Part shown: positions 6,658 through 10,000 of the stretch, piece by piece
How positions within the stretch are numbered: the stretch's first letter is position 1
How the letters are laid out: each line of letters starts with the position of its first letter
Origin: Chloroflexota bacterium
GTDB taxonomy: Bacteria > Chloroflexota > Anaerolineae > Anaerolineales > Villigracilaceae
Length of the DNA stretch: 10,000 nucleotides
NCBI GenBank assembly: GCA_020217065.1
Contig: JAIWOB010000027.1
Location: forward strand, 1 to 10,000
Direction: 5' to 3'
The notes under the pieces: generated by a model
What the model was told of the DNA's origin: nothing
Databases searched by the model: none
Seen by the model: the letters and a program-made list of their open reading frames with translations, nothing else
Position numbers and translations under genes: made by a program

Positions 6658-8040
6658 ATGACACGCGTTCACTTTATCGGCATCGGAGGTTCAGGGCTTT
6701 CCGCCATCGCGCTCCTGCTCAAAGAGAGCGGCTACGAGGTGAGCGGCTCCGACCGCGCCCTTTCGCCTTTCGCGCTCGACCTGCAAAAACAGGGCGTAAC
6801 CGTTTACGCTGGTCATCACCCGCGTAACGTCGGCGGCGCAGACCTGGTCATCCGTTCCTCCGCCGTGCCGGACGATAACCCCGAAGTGGCTGCTGCGCTG
6901 CAAAAGGGCATCCCTGTCTTCAAGCGCGCCGATTTCCTCGGACGCCTGATGGCGGACCAAACCGGCATTGCGGTCGCCGGGACGCATGGAAAAACCACCA
7001 CCACCGCCATGCTCGCCTGGACCCTCTACGTTATGGGGCGCGACCCGTCTTTCATCGTCGGCGGCGTCTTGAATAACTTGAACGTCAACGCCCATGCGGG
7101 CAAGGGCGTTCATTTCGTCGTCGAAGCGGACGAATATGACCGCATGTTTTTGGGGTTGAAGCCGCACATTGCCGTCGTCACCAACTTGGAGCATGACCAC
7201 CCCGACTGCTACCCGACTTTTGACGACATGTACTCCGCCTTTCAAGCCTTCGTTGACCTTTTGCCGCCCGACGGTTCTCTCATTGTTTCCGCCGAAAGCG
7301 ACGGGGCGGTCTCTCTGTTATCGTACGCCCGCCGTAAGGGATTGAATGTCGTTTCCTACAGCGTTCAAAGCGACTTGACCATCAACAGCCCGCAGTGGAT
7401 GCAGGCGCGCAAGCCCCTTATCAACCGGCGCGGCGGCTACGATTTTTCCGCCACCACAAACATCGGCGGAGAAGTGACAAACGTTGGGGTTTCTCTGCAA
7501 GTTCCGGGCGAACACAATGTCCGCAATGCGTTGGCGGTTTTATCCGTGATTGCGACTCTAGGTTTATCTTTGCCGGAGGCGGCGAAGGCGCTTGGCGAAT
7601 TTACCGGCACAGGGCGCCGCTTCGAGGTCAAAGGCGAGGTCAAAGGCGTGATTGTGATTGACGATTACGCCCACCATCCGACCGAAATCCGCGCCACGCT
7701 GGCAGCCGCAAAGGCGCGTTATCCTGACCGCCGCATTTGGGCGGTCTGGCAGCCTCATACGTATTCGCGCACGCAGACGTTGTTCTTTGAGTTCTCGCGC
7801 GCCTTTCGCGACGCCGACGAAGTTCTCGTCACCGAAATCTATCCTTCGCGCGAACCGCCTCAGGATTTTTCCTCTGCCGAGGTGGTCAGTGCCATGCCGC
7901 ATCCTTCCGCCCGTTACAGCGGAACGCTTGCCGAAACCACCGAATATTTGTTGAAGAATCTCCGCGCCGGCGACGCGCTGCTGGTTCTTTCGGCTGGCGA
8001 CGCCGACCAAATTAGCGCCGAGGTCTTGAAGAGATTATGA
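6658..8040 (+). CDS. murC: MurC, UDP-MurNAc:L-alanine ligase
   Basis: Cytoplasmic ATP-dependent ligase that adds the first residue, L-alanine, to UDP-MurNAc. The 460 residues begin with the UDP-binding fold VHFIGIGGSGLSAIA (4-18). Then come RSSAVPDDNPE (66-76), the P-loop GTHGKTTTT (108-116), VVEADEYDRMF (154-164), VTNLEHDHPDCYPTFDD (174-190), VPGEHNVRNALAVL, GTGRRFEVKG, IDDYAHHPTEI (D335, D336, H339, H340) and WQPHTYSRTQTLF. It ends LVLSAGDADQIS. The EHDHPD and DDYAHHP motifs separate MurC from MurD and MurF. The ATG at 6658 is the only sensible start because the conserved IGIGG loop follows at once. It lacks a visible Shine-Dalgarno sequence because a GACTA repeat array occupies the leader, so its translation may depend on another mechanism. 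The TGA overlaps the murB ATG. Confidence 0.96.
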   Translation: MTRVHFIGIGGSGLSAIALLLKESGYEVSGSDRALSPFALDLQKQGVTVYAGHHPRNVGGADLVIRSSAVPDDNPEVAAALQKGIPVFKRADFLGRLMADQTGIAVAGTHGKTTTTAMLAWTLYVMGRDPSFIVGGVLNNLNVNAHAGKGVHFVVEADEYDRMFLGLKPHIAVVTNLEHDHPDCYPTFDDMYSAFQAFVDLLPPDGSLIVSAESDGAVSLLSYARRKGLNVVSYSVQSDLTINSPQWMQARKPLINRRGGYDFSATTNIGGEVTNVGVSLQVPGEHNVRNALAVLSVIATLGLSLPEAAKALGEFTGTGRRFEVKGEVKGVIVIDDYAHHPTEIRATLAAAKARYPDRRIWAVWQPHTYSRTQTLFFEFSRAFRDADEVLVTEIYPSREPPQDFSSAEVVSAMPHPSARYSGTLAETTEYLLKNLRAGDALLVLSAGDADQISAEVLKRL

Positions 8041-8966
8041 CCGCGCCCGCCCGTTTTCTCGACGCGCTGCGTCTCAAGTTAGGCGCTGCGGTTCAGGAAA
8101 ATATCTCTCTTGCGCCGTACACTTCCGCGCGAATTGGCGGTCCTGCCGATGTGTGCGTTACGGTCCGCTCCGCCGATGAACTTGCCGAAGCCGTCCAAAC
8201 CGCATGGGACTACGGGATGCCGTATTTTGTTCTGGGCGGCGGCTCGAATATCCTCATCAGCGATAAAGGCGTGCGCGGGTTGACGATTTTGAATCGCGCG
8301 AAAGAAGTCCGTTTTGAGGAGGGCGAACCGCCCGCTGTGTGGTGCGAATCGGGAGTCGTCCTCAGCAATGTAGCGAACCGCTGCGCCGCCAGGGGTTTCT
8401 CTGGCTTGGAATGGGCGGCGACTGTCCCCGGCACGGTGGGCGGCGCGGTTTACGGCAACGCGGGCGCATTCGGCGGCGACATGGCTGCCAATTTAATTTG
8501 GGCTGAAGCGTTGACCAAGAACGGGCGCGAGAAATTCTCCGCCGCGCGGATGGAATATGGCTACCGCGCCAGCGTCTTAAAGCGCGGCGGCGCGCAAGCG
8601 GTTGTGCTTTCGGCGCTTTTGAAATTAAACCGTTCAAGCGCGGCGGAAGCCTCCGCTGTCGTCAGCCAGTTGAGCGAGCGCCGAAAATCCACACAGCCGC
8701 CCGGCGCCAGCATGGGTTCCATGTTCAAAAACCCTGCGGGCGATTATGCGGGACGATTAATCGAAGCGGCGGGTCTCAAAGGCGCGCGCATTGGAGGCGC
8801 TGAAATCAGCGCGAAACACGCCAATTTCTTTATCGCTCACGGCGAAACCCGCGCCGGCGACGTCCGCGCATTGATAGAAATGGCGCGCAAAACCGTGTTT
8901 GATAAATTTGGCGTTCGCCTTGAATTGGAAATTGAATTGATTGGAGAATGGAACGTTGAACGTTAA
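8037..8966 (+). CDS. murB: MurB, UDP-N-acetylenolpyruvoylglucosamine reductase
   Basis: FAD- and NADPH-dependent cytoplasmic reductase that converts UDP-GlcNAc-enolpyruvate to UDP-MurNAc, the substrate of MurC encoded just upstream. The ATGA overlap sets the start. The 309 residues fit the shorter type II MurB. Motifs: TSARIGGPAD (29-38), the FAD-binding VLGGGSNILISDKGVRGL (65-82), GLEWAATVPGTVGGAVYGNAGAFGGDM (123-149), YGYRAS (174-179), SERRKSTQPPGASMGSMFKNP (213-233) with the probable proton-donor Ser228, GRLIEAAGLKGARIGGAEIS (239-258) and KHANFFI (260-266). The C-terminus LELEIELIGEW fits the family. The last codons (NVER and stop) are built from a heptamer repeat, so the natural end of the gene may have been reshaped by that element. 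Confidence 0.96.
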   Translation: MTAPARFLDALRLKLGAAVQENISLAPYTSARIGGPADVCVTVRSADELAEAVQTAWDYGMPYFVLGGGSNILISDKGVRGLTILNRAKEVRFEEGEPPAVWCESGVVLSNVANRCAARGFSGLEWAATVPGTVGGAVYGNAGAFGGDMAANLIWAEALTKNGREKFSAARMEYGYRASVLKRGGAQAVVLSALLKLNRSSAAEASAVVSQLSERRKSTQPPGASMGSMFKNPAGDYAGRLIEAAGLKGARIGGAEISAKHANFFIAHGETRAGDVRALIEMARKTVFDKFGVRLELEIELIGEWNVER

Positions 8967-8979
8967 ACGTTCAACGCTG
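8952..8979 (+). repeat. AACGTT heptamer array and palindrome across the murB stop
   Basis: Four 7-nt units run in tandem from 8952: AACGTTG, AACGTTA, AACGTTC, AACGCTG. The same bases form a perfect palindrome of two 11-nt arms, CGTTGAACGTT (8954-8964) and AACGTTCAACG (8966-8976), around a single A at 8965. The murB TAA (8964-8966) sits at its centre. In RNA it could fold into a hairpin of about 8 bp with a 7-nt loop between murB and ddl. There is no following T-run, so it is not a typical intrinsic terminator. Confidence 0.8.
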
Positions 8980-8988
8980 GATACGATT

Positions 8989-10000
8989 ATGAAAAAACTT
9001 CGCGTTGCGGTTCTTTTTGGCGGTCGTTCGGGCGAACATGAGGTTTCGCTTATGTCCGCGCGCTCTGCGCTGGACGCGCTTAACCCCGAAAAATATGAAA
9101 CGCTTCAGGTGGGCATTACGCTGGACGGCGAGTGGTATCACGGCGAGAATACGCTGGACGCTTTTATGCGGGGCAGCCTTGACCGCCTGAACCGCGTTAT
9201 TCTGCCCCAAGAGCCTTCACACTCCGCCCTTTATCAGTTACGAACGACCGATGGCGGCGAAGCCCTCGAAAAAATTTCCGATATTGATGTTTTTTTCCCC
9301 GTCTTGCACGGACCTTTCGGAGAGGATGGGACGCTTCAAGGCTTGCTCGAACTGGCGGACGCCGCCTACGTTGGCGCGGGCGTGGTCGGTTCCGCCGTCG
9401 GCATGGACAAAGGCGTCTTCAAGGATGTGATGCGCGCGAATGGAATTCCAATTGTCGAATCCATGCTCATCCTGCGGACTGAACTCGAAGCCGACATGAA
9501 CGCCGTTATCGAGAAAATCGAGAAGATGGGCGAGTATCCATTCTTTGCCAAGCCCGCCAATCTTGGCTCGTCGGTGGGTATCAGCAAATGCAATTCCCGC
9601 TCCGACCTTGCCGAAGGGTTGATGGAAGCCGCCCGCTTTGACCGCCGCCTTATCGTCGAGAAGGGAGTCCGCAACGTCCGCGAGATTGAGGTCAGCCTGC
9701 TGGGCAACGAAGACCCGCAAGCCTCGGTGTGCGGCGAAATCCTTCCGAGCCGCGAATTCTATTCTTATGAGTCGAAATATATTGACGGAACTTCGGGTTT
9801 GCTTATCCCCGCGCCGCTGCCCGCTGAAGTCAGCGACAAGATTCGCGAATACGCCGTCCGCGCTTACAAAGCGATTGACTGCGCCGGCATGGCGCGCGCT
9901 GATTTTTTCGTTGAAAGGGAGACCCATCGCATTTATTTGAACGAGTTAAACACCCTGCCGGGGTTCACCTCGATTAGCATGTATCCGAAACTGTGGCAGG
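8989..10000 (+). CDS. ddl: Ddl, D-alanine-D-alanine ligase (3' truncated by window edge)
   Basis: ATP-grasp enzyme that makes the D-Ala-D-Ala dipeptide used by MurF. The ATG at 8989 opens a frame that runs off the right edge; 337 residues are visible. Motifs: VLFGGRSGEHEVSL (8-21), PVLHGPFGEDGTLQGLLE (104-121), MDKGVFKDVM (139-148), FFAKPANLGSSVGISK (185-200), EKGVRNVREIEVSLLGN (224-240), CGEILPSREFYSYESKYIDG (248-267), GMARADFF (300-307) and YLNELNTLPGFTSISMYPKLW (316-336). Metal ligands D304, E319 and N321 are present. Tyr264 in ESKY matches the omega-loop Tyr of E. coli DdlB (Tyr216), which favours D-Ala over D-lactate as second substrate. The inserted segment before HGPFGEDG suggests the longer DdlA-type, about 360 residues, so perhaps 20-30 are missing. 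The start lies 22 nt after murB with no clear Shine-Dalgarno sequence. Confidence 0.95.
   Translation, partial: MKKLRVAVLFGGRSGEHEVSLMSARSALDALNPEKYETLQVGITLDGEWYHGENTLDAFMRGSLDRLNRVILPQEPSHSALYQLRTTDGGEALEKISDIDVFFPVLHGPFGEDGTLQGLLELADAAYVGAGVVGSAVGMDKGVFKDVMRANGIPIVESMLILRTELEADMNAVIEKIEKMGEYPFFAKPANLGSSVGISKCNSRSDLAEGLMEAARFDRRLIVEKGVRNVREIEVSLLGNEDPQASVCGEILPSREFYSYESKYIDGTSGLLIPAPLPAEVSDKIREYAVRAYKAIDCAGMARADFFVERETHRIYLNELNTLPGFTSISMYPKLWQ

Noticed and set aside
7624..7647. Perfect 12-nt direct duplication in murC (GAGGTCAAAGGC twice)
   Set aside because: It encodes EVKGEVKG just before the DDYAHHP motif, a natural MurC sequence pattern, and no extra length is apparent.
9238..9927. Antisense open frame (229 codons) opposite ddl
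   Set aside because: It lies fully within the ddl coding region, whose ATP-grasp motifs are continuous; no independent support.

Overview
This window is the core of a peptidoglycan-synthesis and division (dcw) cluster. Every gene is on the + strand and tightly packed. The order is murF (5' end cut by the window edge), mraY, murD, ftsW, murG, a small CvpA-like membrane protein, murC, murB and a D-Ala-D-Ala ligase (ddl, 3' end cut). It matches the classical dcw order, with the membrane protein inserted between murG and murC and murB placed after murC. The GC-rich coding sequence and the protein style (MurG beginning CAGGTGGGVYPALAVL and carrying PDIEPG; FtsW with an Arg-rich tail) suggest a Chloroflexota bacterium, probably Anaerolineae. 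That assignment is inferred from remembered family features, not from a search.

Layout: positions 1-6609 hold murF, mraY, murD, ftsW, murG and the CvpA-like gene. Four-base stop/start overlaps occur at murF/mraY, murD/ftsW and murG/cvpA-like, and ftsW overlaps murG by 95 nt out of frame. A 48-nt gap precedes murC, which overlaps murB by ATGA. A 22-nt gap then precedes ddl. No stretch longer than 50 bases lacks a gene, and I see no convincing promoter, terminator, RNA gene, mobile element or CRISPR array.

Pathway: MurB makes UDP-MurNAc from UDP-GlcNAc-enolpyruvate. MurC and MurD add L-Ala and D-Glu (MurE, not in the window, would add the third residue). Ddl makes D-Ala-D-Ala and MurF attaches it. 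MraY moves phospho-MurNAc-pentapeptide to undecaprenyl phosphate (lipid I), MurG adds GlcNAc (lipid II), and FtsW polymerises lipid II at the septum. The CvpA-like protein has no known role in this pathway.

The least ordinary feature is a set of short-period (7-8 nt) repeats at three sites: an in-frame hairpin-forming heptamer array inside murD, a GACTA array upstream of murC, and a palindromic AACGTT heptamer array across the murB stop codon. Also notable are altered signature residues in MraY (HLH for HHH) and MurG (GGTGGG for GGTGGH, PDI in place of EQN). I did not find a previously undescribed multi-gene system. The repeats and the lineage-specific motif changes are the best leads.
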